Assembly (NCBI RefSeq): GCF_025567095.1
Contig: NZ_JAOQJH010000015.1
Reading direction: 5' to 3' (one strand)
Length of the DNA: 64,000 nt
DNA from: Anthropogastromicrobium aceti
Lineage (GTDB): Bacteria; Bacillota; Clostridia; Lachnospirales; Lachnospiraceae
Below are positions 53,025 to 60,130 of this stretch, one piece after another. Position numbers and translations under genes: made by a program. How positions within the stretch are numbered: the first letter of the stretch is position 1; each line of letters begins with the position of its first letter. The notes under the pieces were generated by a model. It ran no database searches, had not been told where the DNA came from, and saw only the letters and a list, made by a program, of their open reading frames with translations.

Positions 53025-53104
53025 CAGTTGGTGACGGTTGTGACGGTATTTTTGACAGCGGGGGTGGTATTGAAATAACCGTCACAACTGTCACATACCG
53101 TCAC
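53021..53104. repeat. Iteron-like inverted array (3 direct + 3 inverted GTGACGGT)
   Basis: GTGACAGT (53021-53028), GTGACGGT (53031-53038) and GTGACGGT (53040-53047) face ACCGTCAC (53078-53085), ACTGTCAC (53087-53094) and ACCGTCAC (53097-53104). The two arms are symmetric around a short G-rich loop. The array directly follows the RepA-like gene. It may be a replication origin or an autoregulatory site; a very stable hairpin is also possible. Confidence 0.65.
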
Positions 53105-53121
53105 GGAAAGGATGGGATACG

Positions 53122-53355
53122 ATGAGAAACGTGCAAATATCACAGGAATTATTTATGCAGCTGCTCCGCTTTCACTTGATGGAAGATGAAAGCTGTGAGA
53201 GAGAAATCAAGCAGGAGTTGGAGAAAAAGTTGGATAGGATGGTCATGCGTGACCTGTTTGGAAAATCAAAAACTGCACCGATAGAGGAAGAACGGGAACA
53301 GGCAAGAAAAGAATATTTGGACAGGCGGGGAGTTCCAGAGAGTTTCCGTTGGTAA
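53122..53355 (+). CDS. Small helical mobilization-element protein
   Basis: This 77-residue protein is mostly helical and charged (QELFMQLLRFHLMEDESCER, EIKQELEKKLDRMVMRDLFG), ending with a basic YLDRRGVPESFRW tail. Such small proteins are common between replication and relaxase genes of Firmicute elements, but this one is not assigned. AAAGGATGG lies upstream of the ATG. Confidence 0.65.
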   Translation: MRNVQISQELFMQLLRFHLMEDESCEREIKQELEKKLDRMVMRDLFGKSKTAPIEEEREQARKEYLDRRGVPESFRW

Positions 53356-53431
53356 TTCTTCCTTGATGATAAGGACAGGGGTGTGCCACACCCCTGTGAA
53401 TAACAGACAAGGCAGGAAGGGAGTGTTGCGG

Positions 53432-53692
53432 ATGTTAAAGCAGCCGGAAAGAGAAAGCAGAAACGTGAATGATTTCTTTTATGAGATGGAGGGCAGACAG
53501 CTACAAAAAATGAACAAGGTACTGGCAGGTGTGGAACTGACAAAAGCAGAGGAAAGAACTCTGATATGGCTTGCCGGATGGGAAGAAAGTACCGTAGATA
53601 ATCTGCTGTCAGTCATAGAAAAAGCAGCCCGGATACGGGCAGAGAAAAAGGGCGGATACGCCCATAAATCTAAGCGTGAGTCCGAGAAGTAA
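53432..53692 (+). CDS. Small helical protein before oriT
   Basis: This 86-residue protein has two amphipathic helical regions (NDFFYEMEGRQLQKMNKVLA and EERTLIWLAGWEESTVDNLL) and a basic tail KKGGYAHKSKRESEK. ATG 53432 follows AAGGGAG. It could bind DNA at the adjacent transfer origin or interact with the relaxase; family not certain (DUF3847-like is possible). Confidence 0.65.
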   Translation: MLKQPERESRNVNDFFYEMEGRQLQKMNKVLAGVELTKAEERTLIWLAGWEESTVDNLLSVIEKAARIRAEKKGGYAHKSKRESEK

Positions 53693-53733
53693 TCGGACTT
53701 TGTTAAACAAAAATAAGCCCTCGGCGTTTGAGA

Positions 53734-53815
53734 GCGAAATACACCCATCGCACAAAACTAAAGTTTTATGCTTTGTGTATTTCGCCCTTGCAGGGGGCAA
53801 GCCGCCGACAGGCGG
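53734..53815 (+). other. oriT: Candidate oriT
   Basis: An 11-bp perfect inverted repeat GCGAAATACAC / GTGTATTTCGC (53734-53744, 53775-53785) encloses an inner AAAACT-AGTTTT palindrome. A CTTGC...GCAAG repeat and a CCGCC-GACA-GGCGG hairpin follow it. Placed 67 bases before the relaxase gene, it has the expected structure and position of an origin of transfer. Confidence 0.6.
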
Positions 53816-53881
53816 ATAAGTTCGTAAACAGGTGCCTATGCACCTACTCACAGCAATGCCGGCGAGAGCCGAGGAAGGAGG

Positions 53882-55312
53882 ATGCTTATAGGCAGACATT
53901 CATTTATCAGACAAAGTAAGTTGTCCGATGTGGCAGGGCGTATTGATTATATTTCCAATCCGAAAAGACAGGAATATCTCTATGCGACCTATCAGACAGA
54001 AGGGGCAACACCTGAATTTTGGAAAAATCTTGCAAGAGAAAATCAGTTGGATTTTAAGGCAAGCGGCTCAGCAGGGAAATGTATCGAAGGGCGTGAGTTC
54101 ATCATAGCACTTCCTGAAAGTTTTGTTCAGTACAGGGCAGATGATGTGGTAAGGCTTTTTACGGAGAGTTTTCATAAAAGGTATGGTGTGGAGTGTAGTG
54201 CAGCCCTTCATCACAACAAGGCAAAGACGAATTATCATATCCATCTGGTATTCAGTGAACGGAAAATGTTGGAGCAACCCGAAGTGAAGATTGCAACCCG
54301 AAATATGTTTTATGATGAGCAGGGAAAGCATAGACGCACAAAGAAAGAGATTTTAGACGAGCAGGGCAATCTTAGGGCGGGGTGCAGTATTATCCCCAAA
54401 GGAGAAGTTTATGAAAGCCATATCTTCACGAAAAAGGATGAATGGTTTAAGAACAAAGCCTTTACCCAAGAAGTCAAGGAACTGTTTACCGATACGATCA
54501 ACCGATATGTAAAAGAAGAATCAGAAAAACTATCCGTATTCCAACAGGGCGGCGTATATCTGGCAACCAAGAAAATCGGAAAGAACAATCCGAAAGCAGA
54601 GGAGATAAAGGCGGACAATGCGGCAAGACAGGAATGGAATCGGACAGTTGATGTGGCATTAGTCGAGGGTGTTCCTGAAGAAGATATTTTGAAGATCAAA
54701 CAAGAAAAGATTACAGACAAAACGCTGCAATCTATCAGGACACACGGTTGGTTGCCGGATATGTTCCGTCAGATTATCCGAGGTGCGAAAGACTTTTTAC
54801 AGGAAGTAATTTTTAAATTTAAACTGCCGCCGAAACCTGTGTCAAAGATTGATTTGCAGGAGTGGAAAGATATGCAGAAGGTTATGGAAAAACTTCAAAA
54901 ACAGTCACAGGAAATGAAATACACACAACAGGAAATTTCTTCCATAAAGAAACAGCTTTCCGAAACAAAAGGATTTTTCAAGGGAAAAGAACGGAAATCC
55001 TTAGAAAGAAAAATTGAACAGGCAGAGAAGTCAGAAAAGCGCATGCACACAAATATGGCACAGATAGCGAAGGAGGCAGGGTATCCAGATGTTCACTCCT
55101 TTGCAAAAGTGTATCATAAGTCGGAAAAACTCATTCAAGAATATAATGAAGATTTAAAGGCATGGAAAGAGCAGACGGAACAGAAAAAAGAGAAACCATT
55201 GGTACAGCCGAAAAAAGCGAGTGTACTGGAAAAACTGCACCGATATCAGCAGGAAGGCAGACAGCAACCGAAACGGTCAGTCAAAAAGAAATATATGGAT
55301 AGAGAACGATAA
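53882..55312 (+). CDS. mobA: MobA/MobL-type relaxase
   Basis: This 476-residue relaxase should nick oriT for mobilization. The N-terminal domain carries the HUH-like motif LHHNKAKTNYHIHLVFSER, with three His residues. A long helical and coiled-coil C-terminal half (residues about 310-460; KVMEKLQKQSQEMKY, IKKQLSETKGFF) follows. The ATG overlaps the edge of a GAGGAAGGAGG site; no better in-frame start exists. No coupling protein is encoded, so it relies on a helper. Confidence 0.9.
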   Translation: MLIGRHSFIRQSKLSDVAGRIDYISNPKRQEYLYATYQTEGATPEFWKNLARENQLDFKASGSAGKCIEGREFIIALPESFVQYRADDVVRLFTESFHKRYGVECSAALHHNKAKTNYHIHLVFSERKMLEQPEVKIATRNMFYDEQGKHRRTKKEILDEQGNLRAGCSIIPKGEVYESHIFTKKDEWFKNKAFTQEVKELFTDTINRYVKEESEKLSVFQQGGVYLATKKIGKNNPKAEEIKADNAARQEWNRTVDVALVEGVPEEDILKIKQEKITDKTLQSIRTHGWLPDMFRQIIRGAKDFLQEVIFKFKLPPKPVSKIDLQEWKDMQKVMEKLQKQSQEMKYTQQEISSIKKQLSETKGFFKGKERKSLERKIEQAEKSEKRMHTNMAQIAKEAGYPDVHSFAKVYHKSEKLIQEYNEDLKAWKEQTEQKKEKPLVQPKKASVLEKLHRYQQEGRQQPKRSVKKKYMDRER

Positions 55313-55391
55313 GAAAGGCGGAACAAATTATAAAAAACAATGACTTTTTTTGAAAATTAAGGTTTACCAGAATATTTGATGCAATATACGA

Positions 55392-55431
55392 AGAAGTGCC
55401 AGAACCGGCATTTACCGTAACTGGCGCTTCT
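55392..55431. terminator. Hairpin after the relaxase gene
   Basis: AGAAGTGCCAG (55392-55402) pairs with CTGGCGCTTCT (55421-55431), with one G-T pair, and a short T run follows. It lies between the relaxase and the convergent cargo genes. Confidence 0.6.
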
Positions 55432-55468
55432 TTAGCATAGACTTATTTTACAGCTCTTGTAAAAAATA

Positions 55469-55873
55469 CTAGTGGGTGTTTAAAAATTGTTGTGCGGCGA
55501 GATACCTTTTATATCTAGATGTATTATTTATTTTATCGGAATCGTCATAACCAATCATTACTATTAATTGCTCGAATAGTAAATCACATATTGGGCTTAT
55601 TTCGAATCGTTTCGGCCATATACCCCTATGTAAATGTATTATTATTTCTATTCTTTTTCCTACATTGACATATTCATCTTCTGGTACGTAGCCCATTGTT
55701 TGTAATAATTGCTGCGTAATATGATGACACCTTTCTTTTTCTTGAAAATTTAATAAATTTTGTATCACTTCTAAGTTATCAATGATATATTTCCTTTGAT
55801 TTCTAGATTTTGATATACTTTGAACAAGGTATCTTTGCGAAAGTTCAATTTCTAAATTTTCTATAGAAGTCAT
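55469..55873 (-). CDS. Hypothetical cargo protein
   Basis: This 134-residue protein is helical with scattered charged residues. It begins MTSIENLEIELSQRYLVQSI and has a basic region near RGIWPKRFEI. No signal peptide is visible. AT-rich codon use differs from the plus-strand element genes, so it is probably later cargo. GAGGTG lies before the ATG. It may be transcribed with the two genes upstream of it on the minus strand. Function unknown. Confidence 0.65.
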   Translation of the reverse strand: MTSIENLEIELSQRYLVQSISKSRNQRKYIIDNLEVIQNLLNFQEKERCHHITQQLLQTMGYVPEDEYVNVGKRIEIIIHLHRGIWPKRFEISPICDLLFEQLIVMIGYDDSDKINNTSRYKRYLAAQQFLNTH

Positions 55874-55921
55874 TAATTTTCACCTCATTTTTATAGCCAG
55901 ACCATTGTTTTTATTTAAATA

Positions 55922-56419
55922 TTAGTCAATATACAGCGATTTGGAGTGTATTTTAACACCATTATCATCATATACGCGAAATTGTCCATTCCCTGTAAAT
56001 TGACTTTTTTTCCCAGATACATATTTAGTACCTGCACAGTAATAACTTGTTTGGTTACTACGTTTTGAGGCAGATGTAGCATAGCTACCATTTTTATAAA
56101 GGGTAAGTTCCATTGCGATATCCCATGTTACACCGCCGCTAATACTTGTTTCACCTAAAAGTCGACAAGAGTCAGAAAATAATTTTTTATCTACTTCTAA
56201 ATAATCAACACAGACACCTACTGCTTTAGAATCATTATTTGGTTCTAATTCATTTAAAAATCCGATGTTGGTGTTACTAGATTCATGTCCAGTAATCGTT
56301 TCGGTAATTGTTCCATCGATTTGTACTTCATCAAGGCTTGCTGCATGAGCCACAACTGGAACATTAAGTGTAAGAAATGATGTTAATAATAATGTTGTAA
56401 TTGCAATTCTTTTCATCAT
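55922..56419 (-). CDS. Secreted small hypothetical protein
   Basis: This 165-residue protein has a Sec signal peptide with a VAHA/ASL cleavage site around residue 26. The mature part has about 139 residues, three cysteines and a serine- and threonine-rich C-terminal half (SISGGVTWDIAMELTLYKNG, SKKSQFTGNGQFRVYDDNG). GGAGG precedes the ATG, which overlaps the stop codon of the preceding gene as ATGA. A bacteriocin or surface signal is possible but no family was recognised. Confidence 0.72.
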   Translation of the reverse strand: MMKRIAITTLLLTSFLTLNVPVVAHAASLDEVQIDGTITETITGHESSNTNIGFLNELEPNNDSKAVGVCVDYLEVDKKLFSDSCRLLGETSISGGVTWDIAMELTLYKNGSYATSASKRSNQTSYYCAGTKYVSGKKSQFTGNGQFRVYDDNGVKIHSKSLYID

Positions 56420-57336
56420 TTTTCCTCCTGGAATAAATTATATGTTATATATGGGTCTGACCATAAAAATGCTTTATAAGTTTTTAAAAAATTGTTATTA
56501 AATTCATTAGGGTAAGGAAAAATCATAAATCTAATACTATCAAATGGAGCAAAATCCTTTGCGCTTATTTTAAATGCAAATCTACTTTCAATAGATTCGC
56601 AATAAAAAACATCTCCAATGATTTGATTATTTAAAATTGGAACTACGGCATATCTATTGAGTTCTTTTTTTCTATTTTTATATGAGTCAATGGCACTTGT
56701 ATCCGCCAATATCTTTTCTAAATCAACAGCACAATAAAAGTTGTTAGATGAATTATCTAAAACAGATAAGACACCTTCGGATAATCCTAACATATTAGAA
56801 GATGAAAAAAATTGGGATTTCTCTCCAAAATCAGTTGTTACATTATATGTGTTTGTAAATTCAGGGTTGATATTATTTTTTGCATTTGTATTTTCTATTT
56901 GAAATCGATAAGTATAAATACTGTCTTTCACAAAAAGAAGAATGCACATATCATTTCTATTTGAATCTAAAGAGTTTATTGAAATTACATTATTTTTAGA
57001 AATCATTTCTTCCGACGTTTTGAAAATTGAAAATTCATATTCTTTTTTCTTAGAGCCACCATTGATAGAAAAAGGAATTGGCTGAAAATTTTTTAATAAT
57101 ACTAATTTCCCTTCAGTTTCCAAATCGCTGGAATATATTAGATCAAACAATATATCTATAGAGTTATTATTTATAGAATATGATGTAATTGGTAAATCAG
57201 ACTGGTCAGATACTATCATTTCCACAGAAAAACTTTTGCTTTGCTTCTGATTATCGTTTACAGGATATTTCCAAATTAGAGTAAGACTTAGTATAAGTAT
57301 ACATACTACAAATATTACTATTTTATTTTTTTTCAT
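56416..57336 (-). CDS. Membrane-anchored hypothetical cargo protein
   Basis: This 306-residue protein begins with an uncleaved-looking membrane anchor (MKKNKIVIFVVCILILSLTL). A polar extracytoplasmic domain rich in Asn and Ser follows, with no recognisable motif. It is AT-rich and translationally coupled to the secreted protein gene downstream, so the two probably work together, for example as a secreted factor and its anchor or immunity partner. No ribosome site is visible before its ATG; a TATAAT lies just upstream, so a leaderless transcript is possible. Confidence 0.68.
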   Translation of the reverse strand: MKKNKIVIFVVCILILSLTLIWKYPVNDNQKQSKSFSVEMIVSDQSDLPITSYSINNNSIDILFDLIYSSDLETEGKLVLLKNFQPIPFSINGGSKKKEYEFSIFKTSEEMISKNNVISINSLDSNRNDMCILLFVKDSIYTYRFQIENTNAKNNINPEFTNTYNVTTDFGEKSQFFSSSNMLGLSEGVLSVLDNSSNNFYCAVDLEKILADTSAIDSYKNRKKELNRYAVVPILNNQIIGDVFYCESIESRFAFKISAKDFAPFDSIRFMIFPYPNEFNNNFLKTYKAFLWSDPYITYNLFQEEK

Positions 57337-57724
57337 ATAAAGTAATTATAGCATAGGGTTGATAACGCTATACTTTTTATAAAAATGGATTGAAAGGTTA
57401 ATGGGTTACTTGATAAAAGTTTAACATAAAATTCATGGTATTTCAATGTATTTTGACTTGAGTTTCCGCAGTTTTATTTACAAGTGACTTAACAGATTTG
57501 GCTGAAAGGAGTTGAAAAATAGAGTTGATTTTCTAAGCAAAACCGTTTATAATTTGAGTTGCAACATATTGCTATTATCCACAGTTACAGAGCGTGTGTT
57601 ATCAATGCCGATAACAAAATGATAACATTAGCTCATATAGGCGGGATAATATGGATAAATCAAATAATCAAAAGAAATAGAAACACGACAACAAATAATC
57701 TCTAAACAAAATTGGTTAGTAATT
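57337..57724. other. Non-coding right end of the mobilizable element
   Basis: This 388-base AT-rich stretch has no convincing ORF; the longest start near 57650 gives only nine codons. GATAACAAAATGATAACA at about 57609 resembles GATAACAAATTGATAACA at about 49410 near the left end, as expected for integrase arm-type sites. Confidence 0.6.
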
Positions 57725-57739
57725 GTCGAGTTTGAATAA
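57725..57739 (+). other. attR: 15-bp core
   Basis: GTCGAGTTTGAATAA is identical to the guaA2 end at 49335-49349. It is followed by a second left-end copy rather than ordinary chromosome, so this site may also be the attL of an older element. Confidence 0.8.
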
Positions 57740-57755
57740 ATTGAAATGCTCTAAG

Positions 57756-57878
57756 AATCCAGTGGTTTTAGGGTTAGAGAATGATTGACAGGTGCAACAA
57801 ATAAATCCATATTTATCTAAAAAGCCCTTAGCTGTGGGTAAAAACTCATGGCTAAGGGCTTTTTGTCGTCTTTATTTA
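57756..57878 (+). repeat. Element left-end segment, copy 2 (remnant of a second element)
   Basis: The sequence matches 49453-49580 with few changes, including the AAGCCCTTAGC / GCTAAGGGCTT terminator (57822-57832, 57851-57861). The match stops exactly where copy 1 enters the repressor coding region and gives way to IS200-related sequence. This looks like a tandemly inserted element deleted by an IS. Confidence 0.78.
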
Positions 57879-57883
57879 TATTG

Positions 57884-58249
57884 TTGAACTCTCATTTTAT
57901 TGAACACATGAGACAGTATGCAGCCCATCTGATCGGGCAGTGTTATCAGGGCAGGCTCATAAAACTAAACGGAGAACCGGATCATATCCACATCCTGTTT
58001 GAACTTCCTGCAACAGCAGCGCCATCTGTTGTCGTGTGCAGTCTTAAGACACAGCTTTCAAAAGAAATCCGAGCAAATTTCTGGGATGAAATCAAGGATA
58101 AGTTGTGGAATAATATTTTCTGGTCAGACAGTTACTTTATTACGACTACATGAGGAGCAGACATTGAAACGATAGAAAAATATATCCAAGACCAGGGTAT
58201 TGAAAAACCAAAACGAAAATATACCAAAAGGCAAACAAAAAAAGAGTGA
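57884..58249 (+). pseudogene. IS200/IS605 TnpA transposase remnant
   Basis: The frame encodes the C-terminal two thirds of a Y1 transposase: EHMRQYAAHLIGQCYQGRLI and the metal-binding GEPDHIHILFELP. A TGA at 58151-58153 interrupts it, after which GADIETIEKYIQDQG continues in the same frame to 58249. The N-terminal region is missing and fused to the element left-end remnant. It cannot be active. Confidence 0.82.
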
Positions 58250-58292
58250 GGAAAAGACTCATACTTGATATTGATTGACTTATTTTTTGTTA

Positions 58293-58340
58293 TGCCGCAT
58301 TCATCCCCGCCCGACTATGTCGGACGAGGTTTTCTGCGGA
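58293..58340 (+). repeat. Probable IS200/IS605 right-end hairpin
   Basis: CCGACTATGTCGG (58311-58323) forms a 5-bp stem with a TAT loop, flanked by GC-rich sequence. It lies about 60 bases after the transposase remnant, the usual position of the subterminal hairpin recognised by TnpA. Confidence 0.5.
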
Positions 58341-58392
58341 AAAATGGATAAAGCAGAAACCAATGTTTAAAAAGAGTATTTTTGACAAATAC

Positions 58393-58421
58393 TTGATTTT
58401 GCCTTTGAAATATGATATATT
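58393..58421 (+). promoter_or_regulatory. Promoter of the putative antitoxin RNA
   Basis: TTGATT (58393-58398), 17 bases and TATATT (58416-58421) would start a transcript near 58428. An alternative TTGACA lies at 58382-58387. Confidence 0.55.
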
Positions 58422-58427
58422 AGCCAT

Positions 58428-58505
58428 AGGCAAAGGATAATGTGCGTTCATGATTGATCGCCAAAGCAAAAACCCCCAGTGTTGCAGCACTGGGGGTTTT
58501 CTATA
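58428..58505 (+). ncRNA. Putative antisense antitoxin RNA of a type I module
   Basis: A transcript from the plus-strand promoter would be about 75 bases and end at the strong hairpin 58469-58500. Its 5' part (58432-58453) repeats the plus-strand sequence over the toxin start codon (58617-58642): AAAGGATAATGTG exactly, then CGTTCATGA against CGTTCACGA. It could therefore pair with the toxin ribosome-entry region as well as with the 3' end of the toxin mRNA. No direct evidence of expression is available. Confidence 0.6.
58469..58500. terminator. Bidirectional terminator shared by toxin and antitoxin transcripts
   Basis: A perfect 13-bp stem (58469-58481 with 58488-58500) ends in A and T runs on both sides, so it can stop convergent transcripts. 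Confidence 0.88.
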
Positions 58506-58550
58506 CCGTTTTGGAACAGGTGGTTTATTCCTTAGGCTGGCTACCGCCTG

Positions 58551-58640
58551 TTACTCATCTTCGTCCAACCATTTGCAGATGTAGTAGGCAACTACACTTG
58601 CCAAAACAGAGAGAATAAAGGATAATGTGATATCGTTCAC
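58551..58640 (-). CDS. Small hydrophobic type I toxin-like peptide
   Basis: This 29-residue peptide starts with GTG: a short polar N-terminus (MNDIT), one membrane helix (LSFILSVLASVVAYYIC) and a charged end KWLDEDE. This is the layout of type I toxins such as TxpA/BsrG-like peptides. A very strong AAGGGGGTG ribosome site precedes it by eight bases. It has its own promoter and a long structured leader, and a converging small transcript lies downstream. Toxicity is inferred. Confidence 0.7.
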   Translation of the reverse strand: MNDITLSFILSVLASVVAYYICKWLDEDE

Positions 58641-58732
58641 GAGTGTCACCCCCTTTTTTTGTACCTGTATCGGACACCAACAGGGACAGAGAAAGGGCCG
58701 GCGTCCCTGTCCCTGTGGTTTTCTCGTTTTTG

Positions 58733-58761
58733 ATTTTAAATCCTTGAAAATACGTGGTCAA
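58733..58761 (-). promoter_or_regulatory. Promoter of the toxin-like gene
   Basis: On the minus strand, TTGACC (58756-58761), a 17-base spacer and TAAAAT (58733-58738). The leader of about 90 bases contains a CAGGGACA...TGTCCCTG inverted repeat (about 58680-58715) that could control translation. A perfect CATGATATCATG palindrome lies just outside at 58770-58781. Confidence 0.7.
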
Positions 58762-58807
58762 TGTGATACCATGATATCATGTCAGAAACATAAGAAAAGG
58801 TGATCAG

Positions 58808-58954
58808 ATGGCAGGCAGAAAAGTAAAACAGCAGAAGGAGATAGAGCAGTTATCACCAGAAGCACTTGAGAAAGAAATTGAAAACAATAAAAGGAAAATT
58901 GTGCAAAGCATTGTGTTTATAGCAGCTGCGGCAATTGCCCTTATCGCAATTTGA
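58808..58954 (+). CDS. Small tail-anchored membrane protein
   Basis: This 48-residue protein has a basic and helical N-terminus (MAGRKVKQQKEIEQLSPEAL, EKEIENNKRK) and a C-terminal membrane helix (VQSIVFIAAAAIALIAI). AAAAGGTGATC gives a good ribosome site. It is divergent from the toxin-like gene. No function is recognised. Confidence 0.65.
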   Translation: MAGRKVKQQKEIEQLSPEALEKEIENNKRKIVQSIVFIAAAAIALIAI

Positions 58955-59146
58955 GTAACCAGGGGGACAGGTCCGTTGGCCTTTTATCGGGGGCCGCTGG
59001 CTCAATTCATGTCCCCAGTGGCACACACTCACAAATGTAAAAACTGCGCAGAGGAAATGGAAAACCAAACAAATTTCTCTGTGCAGCAGCCCGTGAGGGT
59101 GTTTTTGAAAATATAACATACAGTTAAAAATGGGAGGTAATGAAAT

Positions 59147-60073
59147 ATGAAGATTGTAATTATTGGTGCGGGAGCTATGGGATGCCTCTATGGTGCTTAT
59201 TTAAGCCGACACAATGAGGTCATTATGCTTGATAGCTACCAGCCACAGGTAGACGCAATTAATAAGAATGGAATTACAGTGTCAGAAGAGGATGGAACAG
59301 AGCAGCATTTCTCATCAGTTCGTGCCTGCTTATCTGGTGAGTACAAGGAAGATGCAGATCTTGTAATTGTATTTGTCAAGTCTACGTATACGGAAGATGC
59401 GCTGAAAACAAATCGCAAGTTGTTTGGGGAACATACGCTTGTAATGACACTGCAAAATGGAGCAGGAAATGATCGCAAGATTGAACAGTATGTTGTTAAG
59501 AAAAATATTATTATTGGAACAAGCAAACATAATTCTGTTAACAATGGAAACGGTCATGTGCGTCACAGCGGAACAGGTGCAACAACTATAGGCAGCAATC
59601 TAAAAGAAAACAGCAATCTGCAGATTATTTCAAATCTGCTTGAGGAAAGTGGATTTGCAGTAGAAATTTCTGATGATATTCAGCGTATCATATGGAGCAA
59701 GCTTTTTGTAAACCTGTCTATAAATACTTTCACAGCAATCACACGTTCTCCGATTCGTTCCATGATCGATAACCATTATGCGTGGGATTTTGCTGAAAAA
59801 ATGATCTGTGAGGCAGTTGATGTTGCAGAAGCAGATGGTACACATTTTTCTTATATGGAAGTGTTAAATATGGTGCATCATGTATGTGAGGATGCAGGAA
59901 AAGGATACTCGTCCATGTCACAGGATGTCATGAACTGCAGGAAAACAGAGATTGATGCAATTAACGGTGCAATTGTAGAGCAGGCAAAGCTCTATAATGT
60001 AGCAGCGCCATATAATAGGCTAATTGTAGATCTGATTCACGCAATTGAAGAATCATATAAATATCAAAAATAA
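59147..60073 (+). CDS. panE: 2-dehydropantoate 2-reductase (ketopantoate reductase family)
   Basis: This 308-residue NADPH-dependent enzyme has the N-terminal Rossmann motif IGAGAMGCLYGAYLS. The catalytic Lys is in VFVKSTYTEDAL or IWSKLFVNLSINTFTA, and the C-terminal helical domain contains SSMSQDVMNCRKTEIDAING, with the family-conserved substrate-binding Ser and Asp-Glu pattern. It may make pantoate for coenzyme A, but the family also contains other ketoacid reductases. GGGAGG precedes the ATG. Confidence 0.88.
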   Translation: MKIVIIGAGAMGCLYGAYLSRHNEVIMLDSYQPQVDAINKNGITVSEEDGTEQHFSSVRACLSGEYKEDADLVIVFVKSTYTEDALKTNRKLFGEHTLVMTLQNGAGNDRKIEQYVVKKNIIIGTSKHNSVNNGNGHVRHSGTGATTIGSNLKENSNLQIISNLLEESGFAVEISDDIQRIIWSKLFVNLSINTFTAITRSPIRSMIDNHYAWDFAEKMICEAVDVAEADGTHFSYMEVLNMVHHVCEDAGKGYSSMSQDVMNCRKTEIDAINGAIVEQAKLYNVAAPYNRLIVDLIHAIEESYKYQK

Positions 60074-60077
60074 AACA

Positions 60078-60112
60078 ACAAAGGACAGGGAAAACATATC
60101 CCTGTCCTTTGT
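60078..60112. terminator. Bidirectional hairpin after panE
   Basis: A perfect 14-bp stem ACAAAGGACAGGGA / TCCCTGTCCTTTGT (60078-60091, 60099-60112) lies between convergent genes. The T run after it is weak. Confidence 0.7.
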
Positions 60113-60130
60113 GATTTATGTAAAAAATAA

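Larger units (their letters stand above)
49350..57739 (+). mobile_element. Integrative mobilizable element in the 3' end of guaA2
   Basis: The approximately 8.4-kb interval is bounded by the 15-bp direct repeats. In order it holds an XRE repressor, an excisionase-like protein, a tyrosine integrase, an RHH protein, a RepA-like ATPase, an iteron array, two small proteins, a candidate oriT, a relaxase and three AT-rich cargo genes. No type IV secretion genes or coupling protein are present, so transfer would require a helper conjugative element. Confidence 0.82.

Noticed and set aside
55922..56419. Lactococcin-972-like bacteriocin
   Set aside because: The signal peptide and Ser/Lys-rich tail are suggestive, but the conserved Gly-Trp and His/Tyr patterns of that family are absent.
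58555..58761. 68-codon minus-strand frame over the toxin region
   Set aside because: It has poor composition and overlaps the better-supported 29-codon toxin-like frame, which has a strong ribosome site.
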